Positions 15,132-22,822 of a stretch of DNA of 56,991 bases are shown piece by piece. Every line of letters begins with the position of its first letter. Positions within the stretch are counted from its first letter, which is position 1. The notes below the pieces were generated by a model that did no database searches, was not told the DNA's origin, and was given only the letters and a program-made list of their open reading frames with translations. Location: positions 1 through 56,991 of the forward strand of contig JAFGGN010000128.1 of the NCBI GenBank assembly GCA_016930535.1. The letters are read 5' to 3'. Made by a program: the position numbers and the translations under genes. The DNA comes from a bacterium (GTDB lineage Bacteria; Zhuqueibacterota; QNDG01; JAFGCO01).

Positions 15132-17723
15132 ATGAATAAAGTTCTGCTTCTGTTTTCGATTCTCCTGACCATATGTTCAGGCCAGGTTCATGCTCAGCCT
15201 TACGGTCTGACCGAACGCGTGCCGAATACGGATTTCCAGGTCACCACGAGCGGCGGACCGCTGTCGCCCATGCTGCTCGAACAGGTTTTTAAAAATTTCA
15301 CGTTTGAAAACACCATTTTCCTCACGAATGCGGGTGACGGTACGAACCGTATTTTCGTGGTTGAAAAACGCGGCAGAATATGGGTGTTCGAAAACGACCC
15401 GGAGGTCACTGAAAAAATCCTGTTTCTCAATATTACGGGACCCGTCAATTCCGAACCGAACGAAGCCGGTTTGCTGGGACTGGCCTTTCACCCGGATTAT
15501 GCCAACAACGGAAAATTCTATGTGTATTACACGTACTGGGACCTGTATTCGAGAATCGCGGAATACACGGTATCATCTGACCCGAATGTCGCGGACGGAC
15601 TGTCGGAAAGGGAAATCCTTTCGATCCGCCAGCCATTCTGGAACCACAACGGCGGCATGATCGCATTCGGACCGGACGGGTACCTGTACATCTCCTTCGG
15701 GGACGGCGGCAGCGGAGGGGATCCGCTTGGATCCGGGCAGAGCCGGGCCACGCTGCTCGGCAAGATTCTGCGTATCGACGTCAACCAGGCACAGCCCGGC
15801 ATGCCCTATGCCGTTCCGCCGGACAATCCGTTTTACGGCAACACACAAAACTGGCGCCAAGAAATCTGGGCCTTCGGTTTCAGAAATGTCTGGCGGTTCA
15901 GTTTCGACCGTGAAACAGGCGATCTCTGGGCGGGCGATGTGGGACAGAACAAATACGAGGAAATCGATTTCGTGGTCAAAGGCGGCAATTACGGGTGGAA
16001 CACCATGGAGGGCAAGCATTGCTATAATCCGCCGTCCGGATGCAGTGCCACGGGTCTCATCCTGCCGGTGGAAGAATACGAGCACAATATCGGCCGTTCG
16101 GTCACGGGCGGGTATGTATACAGGGGCACGCGCCTGCTCGGCCTGTACGGCACGTATCTGTACGGGGACTATGTGACACGCTGGATATGGGGAATACGGT
16201 ATGAAAACGGCGTGAAGCTGGAAAACACGCTCATCGGGCAATGCCCCTCCTCCATCACCTCGTTCGGTGAAGACGAATCCGGAGATGTGTATGTGGTGGG
16301 CCAGGACGGCCGGATATACCGGTTTCAGGAACAGGAGACTCAGCCCTCGCCCGGAACCGTTCCGCTGACCATTTCCGGATCCGGTCTGTACAGGGACATG
16401 GAAACCCTGACACCGGCGGAAGGTCTCTTACAGTATGAAGTCAATTCCCCGCTGTGGTCGGATGGTGCATCCAAGACACGGTTCATTGCGCTGCCGGGAA
16501 CGGAACAGATCGGATTTTCTGCGGATTCGGCCTGGACATTCCCGGAAAACGGCGTCCTGGTTAAGAATTTCTTTCTGGACCTCGAAGAGGGCCATCCGGA
16601 AACACGCCGTATCGTCGAAACACGGTTTCTGATCAGACACAACTATGATGCAGCATGGGACGGATTCAGTTATGCATGGCGGGACGACGGCTCGGACGCA
16701 GATCTTCTCGACAGCAGCCTCGTGAAATCCTTTCTGATTCAAAAAAAGGACGGCCGCATGGAGGAACAGCTTTGGTATTATCCCAGCCGGTCGGACTGCC
16801 AGACCTGCCATACGCCGGCAGCCGGCTGGGCCCTGAGCACGCGCACCGCACAGCTCAATCGCGATTATACATACCCGTCTGCCGTGGACAATCAGCTGCG
16901 CTCGCTCAATCATATCGCCCTTTTCACGGAAGATATCGGCGACGATCCGGCGCTGTATCCCCGGCTTGTCAACCCGGCGGACACCACGGCCGATCTGACA
17001 CTCAGGGTCAGAAGCTATCTGGATGCCAACTGCTCCAACTGTCACAGGCAGGGCGGCACGGGCCGTACCAACATGAACCTGCGCTACGATATTGAAACGG
17101 ATGACATGCATATTCTCGACATTCCGGCGGAGCTGAGCGATCTGGGCGTTCCGGGTGCGAAGCGTGTCGCATCCGGTGCTCCGGACAGCTCGGTCCTGTT
17201 CCTGCGCATGATGGACACGGGGGAATTCCGCATGCCGCAGCTAGCCACCTTTCTCGTGGATTCGCAGGCCGTATCCCTCGTTGAAAAATGGATACTGAGC
17301 ATGGGCGATACGGCTACGTCCGGGGATACCACACAGACGGACACCACACAGACCGACACCACATCCACGGATACGACATCCACGGACACGACCGAAACGG
17401 CCATACGGAACATGCTGAAGCAGCCGCGCCGTTTCGCACTTGATGCACCGAGGCCCAATCCTTTCAATGCCGTAACCACGATCGAATATGCCGTGCCGGT
17501 TCCGGCATCGGTGACCGTCCGCATATTCGACATCCGGGGCAGGCTGGTGGACCGTATTCACCGGCCCATGGTCCTTCCGGGTTATGAGCGGATAACCTGG
17601 CCCGCGGACCACCGGACCGGAACCGGATCCGGTGTGTATGTGGCCGAATTTTCGGCTGCTTCACTGGACCCGCAGTATCCGGAACGGTTTCATACAACCT
17701 GCAAACTGCTGCTCCTGAAGTAA
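15132..17723 (+). CDS. Secreted PQQ-type sugar dehydrogenase fused to a diheme c-type cytochrome, with a sorting domain
   Basis: 863 residues. A signal peptide (1-21) precedes a soluble-type glucose/sorbosone dehydrogenase beta-propeller (about 45-395: 'NRIFVVEKRGRIWVF', 'GLLGLAFHPDYANNGKFYVYY', 'WNHNGGMIAFGPDGYLYIS', 'WAFGFRNVWRFSFD'). Next comes a SO2930-family diheme cytochrome region (about 410-735: 'LYRDMETLTPAEGLLQYEVN', 'SPLWSDGA'), with heme motifs CQTCH at 556-560 and CSNCH at 634-638 and a likely axial Met in 'EFRMPQLA'. A DTT-rich linker ('DTTQTDTTQTDTTSTDTT') and an FlgD-like sorting domain ('PRPNPFNAVTTIEY') end it. Such dehydrogenases oxidise aldoses with PQQ; the fused cytochrome could take the electrons directly outside the cell. 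The start has a GAAGGAGATAA site. Confidence 0.88.
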   Translation: MNKVLLLFSILLTICSGQVHAQPYGLTERVPNTDFQVTTSGGPLSPMLLEQVFKNFTFENTIFLTNAGDGTNRIFVVEKRGRIWVFENDPEVTEKILFLNITGPVNSEPNEAGLLGLAFHPDYANNGKFYVYYTYWDLYSRIAEYTVSSDPNVADGLSEREILSIRQPFWNHNGGMIAFGPDGYLYISFGDGGSGGDPLGSGQSRATLLGKILRIDVNQAQPGMPYAVPPDNPFYGNTQNWRQEIWAFGFRNVWRFSFDRETGDLWAGDVGQNKYEEIDFVVKGGNYGWNTMEGKHCYNPPSGCSATGLILPVEEYEHNIGRSVTGGYVYRGTRLLGLYGTYLYGDYVTRWIWGIRYENGVKLENTLIGQCPSSITSFGEDESGDVYVVGQDGRIYRFQEQETQPSPGTVPLTISGSGLYRDMETLTPAEGLLQYEVNSPLWSDGASKTRFIALPGTEQIGFSADSAWTFPENGVLVKNFFLDLEEGHPETRRIVETRFLIRHNYDAAWDGFSYAWRDDGSDADLLDSSLVKSFLIQKKDGRMEEQLWYYPSRSDCQTCHTPAAGWALSTRTAQLNRDYTYPSAVDNQLRSLNHIALFTEDIGDDPALYPRLVNPADTTADLTLRVRSYLDANCSNCHRQGGTGRTNMNLRYDIETDDMHILDIPAELSDLGVPGAKRVASGAPDSSVLFLRMMDTGEFRMPQLATFLVDSQAVSLVEKWILSMGDTATSGDTTQTDTTQTDTTSTDTTSTDTTETAIRNMLKQPRRFALDAPRPNPFNAVTTIEYAVPVPASVTVRIFDIRGRLVDRIHRPMVLPGYERITWPADHRTGTGSGVYVAEFSAASLDPQYPERFHTTCKLLLLK

Positions 17724-17797
17724 GGAACGTCCATTGCCCTTTCACGAGGTTGAGGCAAAAAATCTGCTTAGCAGGTATAAACAGGTAGATCAAACAC

Positions 17798-17826
17798 TTG
17801 ACTTTCACCGATTTTCGGTTTATTTT
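17798..17826 (+). promoter_or_regulatory. Promoter of the carbohydrate-binding protein gene
   Basis: TTGACT, 17 bases, TATTTT, 56 bases before the ATG at 17882. It separates this gene from the sugar dehydrogenase gene upstream. Confidence 0.6.
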
Positions 17827-17881
17827 GGATAGATCAAAACCGGGCTTCTGCAACCAAAAGAAATATCACAGGAGGGCTAAC

Positions 17882-19018
17882 ATGAAGACTGTAAAGGGAA
17901 TCGTTCTTGTATTGTTTCTGCTGTCACTATCGGCCATGTTTCTCCAGGCAGAAAATTTACAGGTGGCTTTCAATAACCTGCAGAACGGATACAGGTATGC
18001 GGACTGCAGCAATATTCTGATCAAACTCGATGCGTCCGTGGATAACAGCACCATCAGTGAAATACGGGTTTACTCAGGAAAAACTCAGATCGCACGGATA
18101 CGGAAAGAACCCTGGGAATATGAATGGGAAAACGTGGTATCCGCATACTATCGGCTGTATGCCAAGGTTGTGGACGCTGAAAAGAACGAGGCATTTTCCG
18201 ACACGATCGGCATTGTGGTCGGGAACCTGGTCGACGGCGACCTGGCCATGAACGGAAGATTCACCTGCAGCACAAAGTACTGGTCGCTTCAGAACAACGA
18301 AGGCGCATCCGGGGTTCTGACATGGGCCGAAGACGCCGAAATATCCGAGGGCGGGGCTGTCAGCGTCACGGTCAACAATCCGGGCACCGCGGACTGGCAC
18401 ATTCAGCTGGCTCAGAGCTTTCCCATATATGCCGATCATACATACGAGGTTTCGTTTATCGCGGAAACACCCGAACCCAAGGACATTCAGTGGATGTTTC
18501 AGGAAAACACGGGAGGCTATACGATTCACGGGGGACAGGTTGTCACGGTCGACGGGAACAATTATTACGGCCCCTTTGAATTCGTGGCCGAAGTCGACGA
18601 TCCCAACAATGCTTTCAGGTTTTATATCGGCGCCAACAATGTACCGATCCTTTTCGACGACATCATGATCATCGATACATCCGTGGAATATCCTCCTGAA
18701 GTGACCGCTGTGAAGGAGCAGCCGTCTCTCAGCCCGGACCGGTTCGCCATGATACGGAACTATCCCAATCCCTTCAACGCAACGGCTCATTTCGACATCC
18801 ATATCCCGTATGAAGGGCACACGGAACTCGTCATCACCAATATCCGGGGCGAACGGGTCAAAACGCTGATCAACGGAAACCGTGAAGCCGGGGATTATCA
18901 GCTTCAATGGGACGGAACCGCGGACAACGGCGTCGGTTTGACTTCCGGGCTGTTTATTGCCACACTCAGAACCCATAACACAGGCAAGGTGACAACCAAA
19001 CTCCTGCTGGTCGAATAG
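17882..19018 (+). CDS. Secreted protein with a CBM4/9-like carbohydrate-binding domain and sorting domain
   Basis: 378 residues from the ATG at 17882, which follows AGGAGGG; an upstream in-frame start lacks a site. Signal peptide (1-23, ending 'LQA'), then a short Ig-like segment ('CSNILIKLDASVDNSTISEI', 'YRLYAKVVDAEKN') and a jelly-roll like CBM4/9 (about 120-275: 'DGDLAMNGRFTCSTKYW', 'DWHIQLAQSFPIYADHTYEV', 'NAFRFYIGANNVPILFDDI'). The FlgD-like sorting domain ends it ('NYPNPFNATAHFDIHIP'). No catalytic residues are evident, so it may bind glycans at the surface or act as a partner of other secreted enzymes. Confidence 0.78.
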   Translation: MKTVKGIVLVLFLLSLSAMFLQAENLQVAFNNLQNGYRYADCSNILIKLDASVDNSTISEIRVYSGKTQIARIRKEPWEYEWENVVSAYYRLYAKVVDAEKNEAFSDTIGIVVGNLVDGDLAMNGRFTCSTKYWSLQNNEGASGVLTWAEDAEISEGGAVSVTVNNPGTADWHIQLAQSFPIYADHTYEVSFIAETPEPKDIQWMFQENTGGYTIHGGQVVTVDGNNYYGPFEFVAEVDDPNNAFRFYIGANNVPILFDDIMIIDTSVEYPPEVTAVKEQPSLSPDRFAMIRNYPNPFNATAHFDIHIPYEGHTELVITNIRGERVKTLINGNREAGDYQLQWDGTADNGVGLTSGLFIATLRTHNTGKVTTKLLLVE

Positions 19019-19036
19019 CCATTGCATTCAAACGAA

Positions 19037-19075
19037 AAGACTGACGATTCTATTGTTTCGTCAGTCTTTTTTTTT
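19037..19075 (+). terminator. Intrinsic terminator between the carbohydrate-binding and thioredoxin genes
   Basis: Stem of 11 bp (AAGACTGACGA with TCGTCAGTCTT), 10-base loop, then nine T. The next gene's ribosome site (AGGAG) begins right after the T run, so it also sits in that gene's leader. Confidence 0.85.
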
Positions 19076-19085
19076 AGGAGAAACC

Positions 19086-19961
19086 ATGAAAAAATCACCG
19101 ACTTTAATCCTTCTTTTCGTGCTTGTCTGTATTCCGGTCTTATCGCAGTCCCCGCTCAGCAGGGCCTATGCACTCCTCGATGAAGCGAAATATGAACCCG
19201 CACTTGCGATCGTGGACAGTCTCATCAAAGCCGAAGGCGTCACGCGCAGAAACATGCAGGCGAGATATTATATCTATGATGCCATGGGCGATCTGAAAAA
19301 CGCGCTCGAAGCGGCCCTGTCTGCCGAGACAGTCAATGAGAAAAAATCCCCCTGGGACTGCATGGCCATTGTCGACACGTATATTAAAATGGATGACAGG
19401 GACCAGGCCATGAAATGGCTGAACCTGGCCGTGGAGCGGGGATTCAAAAGCATTACCACGCTGGCGGATTCACTTTACGATCCGGTCCGGAATGAGGAAT
19501 TCTTTATCAATGCCATAAAGACCATTCAGATCAATACCGGTATTGGCCAGCCTGCGAAAGACATTCAGGTCTCCATGCTGGACGGCACGCCTTTTCAACT
19601 CTCGGCTCAAACCGGTAAAGTCGTTATCGTGGATTTCTTTGCAACATGGTGCGGACCCTGCAGGGCTGAAATGCCGAACCTGAAAAATCTGTACACGGAT
19701 TATCACGGAAAGGGAATGGAGATTATCGGCATCAGCCTGGACAGCGACAGAGACAAACTCACGGACTATATCAAAAAAGAAGACCTGCCCTGGAAATTCG
19801 CATTCACGGGCAAAGCGTGGGATGATCCGGACGCGATTCGCTACGGTGTCAATTCCATTCCCTCGATCTGGATCGTGGATAAAAAAGGCATTCTCCGGCA
19901 GTTCGATGTGCGCGGCGAGGATTTGCGTGCGCTCGTTAAATTATTGTTGGATGAAACATAG
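19086..19961 (+). CDS. TlpA-like thioredoxin-fold protein with an N-terminal helical region
   Basis: 291 residues from the ATG at 19086, with AGGAG eight bases upstream. Signal peptide (1-21, ending 'VLSQ'), a TPR-like helical region (about 22-155, 'AYALLDEAKYEPALAIVDSL', 'DQAMKWLNLAVERGF') and a TlpA/ResA-type domain (about 157-291). The active site is C189-G-P-C192 in 'VDFFATWCGPCRAEMPNL'. The cis-proline segment is 'NSIPSIWIVDKKG'. Such periplasmic proteins reduce disulfides, often for cytochrome c maturation. That would suit the diheme cytochrome encoded nearby, but the link is only positional. The family also includes redoxins of unknown targets. Confidence 0.88.
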   Translation: MKKSPTLILLFVLVCIPVLSQSPLSRAYALLDEAKYEPALAIVDSLIKAEGVTRRNMQARYYIYDAMGDLKNALEAALSAETVNEKKSPWDCMAIVDTYIKMDDRDQAMKWLNLAVERGFKSITTLADSLYDPVRNEEFFINAIKTIQINTGIGQPAKDIQVSMLDGTPFQLSAQTGKVVIVDFFATWCGPCRAEMPNLKNLYTDYHGKGMEIIGISLDSDRDKLTDYIKKEDLPWKFAFTGKAWDDPDAIRYGVNSIPSIWIVDKKGILRQFDVRGEDLRALVKLLLDET

Positions 19962-19973
19962 TGCTGGTCTTAT

Positions 19974-20019
19974 CTTCCAGGGAGCTCGGGTCACCAAAGG
20001 TGACCATGCTCCCTGGAAG
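19974..20019. repeat. Large two-tier palindrome between convergent genes
   Basis: Outer perfect 12-bp stem (CTTCCAGGGAGC at 19974-19985, GCTCCCTGGAAG at 20008-20019) and inner perfect 7-bp stem (GGTCACC/GGTGACC, loop AAA). There is no T run on either side, so it is not a classical terminator. It may still block read-through from both directions or be a short mobile or REP-like element. Confidence 0.7.
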
Positions 20020-20037
20020 CTATACCAAGCAGTATCC

Positions 20038-22581
20038 TCACGGTTTGAAGATCAGTTTTTCGGTTTTCCGGATTTTTCCATCGACCATCAGTCTGCACAG
20101 ATACGCTCCCGGCGGCATTTGCTTCCTGTTCTGATCCGTTCCGTCCCAGCTCACTGAATAACTCCCCCTGGTAAAGCGTTCATCCGCCAGGATACAAATA
20201 CGCTGCCCCAGGATATTGAATACCTCGAGCCGCACATGACCGGATTTCGGTACCTGGAAACCGATCTGCACATCCGGATTGAAGGGATTCGGAAATGCAT
20301 GCAGACGAAAATGAACCGGACCCGGGGCAGATCCGGAAAACCGTACGCTATTTTCGGATTCCATGCGGCCGGCATGCATGCCGTTGCCGAAACTCGCAAC
20401 CCACACTTCCTCATGGTCATACGGATTGAAGTATACCCGCCCCGGGAAAGCGAACGCATATGAGGCCACCTGCGTAAAATCCGGTCTTTCGTCCCGCACA
20501 TTTTTTGAGAACCACAGGCCATCGGCCTCGGAGGTGACGAAAATACAATCCGGATCGTCCGGATGAAAGGTGCAGGAATGTACCCGGTCAATTTCGCTGA
20601 TCCGGTTCCAGGATATTCCCCTGTCCGTGGTTCTGTACAATCCGCCCAGGCCGTTGGGCGGCCCTCCCCATCCGCTGAAAACGCAGGCATACCATGTATT
20701 CTGTTCCGGATCGAAAGGATACACCACCACATCCTGTGTCCAGTAGCGCATTCCCGGATCGCTTCTGTCCTCCCACGTTTCCCCGTCATCCAAACTGACG
20801 AAGATACCGGAACTTGCCGTGAATCCGGAACTGATCCGGCCCGAATAAGAAGCAACCAGGGTGCCGTCGTTCAGGACACGGATCATTTTGGGATGTCCCT
20901 CCGTACGCGGCGGCACGGCGAGTTTTTGCCACGTACAGGACGGGCCGCTCCCCAGGTTCGTTGTCCGGTATAGGCCGCCTTCCGTGCTGTGCACAACGGC
21001 CGCATACAGCCTCTCGGGCCTGTCCGGATCCGTTTCAACCCAGATGACATTCCGGCCGAAATCATGGAGCGTGTGCCAGTCCGCACCGCCGTTCATGGAA
21101 TAGAGCACGCGTCCCTCGCCGCCGTCTGTGGGATTGTCCCGCAGCCCCTGGCTCATATACAGATCGTGCACCGATGCCGTGGCCGCATAAATGGCGCCGT
21201 TATCCGGATGGCGCACAATCCGGTACATGGTATTCAGGTTATGCCCCGTATAGTCGAACGACCAGGTTTCGCCGCCGTCCGTGCTCCGGATTCCCCGGAT
21301 ATCCGTGAAACAGGCGAACAAATTGGAGGCATCGTGCCAGTAAATCTGCCACAGGCTCGTCTGATTGAATGCGCCCTGATAGGATTTCTTTTTGGGCGTC
21401 GGTGCGCCCATGGGATTCTGATAAGACGGATTCACGTATTTCTGTACCCAGGTGCCGCCGCCGTCCGTGCTCATATGAACGAAACCGAGATCCGTCATGG
21501 CGAGCGTATCGCCCTCGGGACCGGATGCCGTGAAACCTTCGGCGAATTCTCCCCACCAGAAATCCACATCGCCCTGATGTCCCTGCCAGCCTGTAATGAT
21601 ATTTTCATTGTTATCCGTGAGAAACACATGGCTCCAGTCAATCCCGCCGTTGACAGTTTTCATGACAACCGGCATGCCCGAGTCATTTTCACCCGCCACA
21701 AAGACCAACTCCGGATTCTGTTCCGCACAGGCGATAAAGAAAGGGAAGTCATGCTCCAGATCCGCATTGCCCGTCCGGTTGATCCAGGACGCGGCGCCGG
21801 CATCGAGGGAATAAATCCCCCGGCACAGGTTCCAGGCATCGGCCCCGGTGATCCCGCCCCACAGGTCCGCTTTTGCGGCTGCCGTGCACCAGAACCGGAC
21901 CTTATCCCCGGATCCTGCCGCGTCGAATGAAATCATACCCCAGCCGTCCGGTATGCCGGGCAGGGATTCCAGTTCGAATGTCAGACCGCCGTCATCCGAT
22001 ATCAGAAGCCCCAGATTGGTGCCGATCATCAGTTCGTCCTGATTGAAATACGAACCGGCCATGTGAATGCCTGCCTCATCATCCGTACAGAACCGCTCAG
22101 CAAACGACTGCCCGCCGTCGCCTGAAAAATACAGCGTGCTCCACGTCGTGACCACGATCCGGTCCGGATTGTCATGGTCGGAAGCCATATAAAAGGCTTC
22201 CCGGTCCTCGGGAAATGCATGCAGCGTTCGCCACGTTTTTCCGCCGTCTTCCGATTTGGCCGGCATGTATCCCCAGCCGAGATACTGAAGCACATACAGA
22301 ACATCCGGATCACGCGTAAAATGAAGCTGAGACTGATTGCCGGTTGCTACCTCCTGAAAAGGCACCTGGTCCCAGTGCACACCCAGATCCCGGGTATGGA
22401 ACAATTCACCCATATCACAGCTCATATAAAATCCGCCCGGCTCGTGCGGACTGAACACGGGACAGAACAGGGCCCCGCCGCCGCCGATACCTTTCGATAT
22501 CCAGGTCTCAGGCGGATTCCGTGCACCAAGCACATGGACGACCAGGATGAAAACAAGTCCGGCAAGAGTTGAATTTTTCAT
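20038..22581 (-). CDS. Secreted BNR/GH74-like beta-propeller protein with sorting domain
   Basis: 847 residues from the ATG at 22581, with GAGGGTG upstream. Signal peptide 'LAGLVFILVVHVLGA'. The body has many Asp-box repeats ('SEDGGKTWRTL', 'SGDGGQSFAE', 'STDGGGTWVQKYV', 'STDGGETWSFDY', 'SLDDGETWEDRSDPG', 'TTDRGISWNRIS'), spread as in GH74 xyloglucanases and VPS10-like sensors, which build two seven-bladed propellers. The FlgD-like sorting domain is at the end ('AFPNPFNPDVQIGFQVP'). A GH74 role on plant-type glucans is possible, but catalytic Asp residues could not be assigned by eye. It is therefore best called a GH74-like repeat protein. Its stop is 19 bases from the large palindrome. Confidence 0.8.
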   Translation of the reverse strand: MKNSTLAGLVFILVVHVLGARNPPETWISKGIGGGGALFCPVFSPHEPGGFYMSCDMGELFHTRDLGVHWDQVPFQEVATGNQSQLHFTRDPDVLYVLQYLGWGYMPAKSEDGGKTWRTLHAFPEDREAFYMASDHDNPDRIVVTTWSTLYFSGDGGQSFAERFCTDDEAGIHMAGSYFNQDELMIGTNLGLLISDDGGLTFELESLPGIPDGWGMISFDAAGSGDKVRFWCTAAAKADLWGGITGADAWNLCRGIYSLDAGAASWINRTGNADLEHDFPFFIACAEQNPELVFVAGENDSGMPVVMKTVNGGIDWSHVFLTDNNENIITGWQGHQGDVDFWWGEFAEGFTASGPEGDTLAMTDLGFVHMSTDGGGTWVQKYVNPSYQNPMGAPTPKKKSYQGAFNQTSLWQIYWHDASNLFACFTDIRGIRSTDGGETWSFDYTGHNLNTMYRIVRHPDNGAIYAATASVHDLYMSQGLRDNPTDGGEGRVLYSMNGGADWHTLHDFGRNVIWVETDPDRPERLYAAVVHSTEGGLYRTTNLGSGPSCTWQKLAVPPRTEGHPKMIRVLNDGTLVASYSGRISSGFTASSGIFVSLDDGETWEDRSDPGMRYWTQDVVVYPFDPEQNTWYACVFSGWGGPPNGLGGLYRTTDRGISWNRISEIDRVHSCTFHPDDPDCIFVTSEADGLWFSKNVRDERPDFTQVASYAFAFPGRVYFNPYDHEEVWVASFGNGMHAGRMESENSVRFSGSAPGPVHFRLHAFPNPFNPDVQIGFQVPKSGHVRLEVFNILGQRICILADERFTRGSYSVSWDGTDQNRKQMPPGAYLCRLMVDGKIRKTEKLIFKP

Positions 22582-22741
22582 AATCACCCTCACTAAGCGT
22601 AAAGTCAGGATCATCCGGGAAACATTGCGGAACCCCCTGAACGATGCGAAACACCCCGAGACAGTGAATGATCCGCAGTCCGGTGCAGAACAGTTGAAGT
22701 ATCAGTTGACCTATTTTAACACGGAATAAAGGGAAAAACAA

Positions 22742-22776
22742 TAAAAATCGGAGCGGACGAACCGGCTGTCCGTCCG
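22742..22776 (-). terminator. Probable terminator of the TonB receptor gene
   Basis: On the minus strand, CGGACG and CGTCCG pair around an 11-base loop and TTTTTATTG follows nearby. It lies about 50 bases after the receptor stop. Confidence 0.5.
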
Positions 22777-22822
22777 GATCCTGTGAAGCAGGATTCTATT
22801 TCATCCAGGGGCAATCCGGTTT

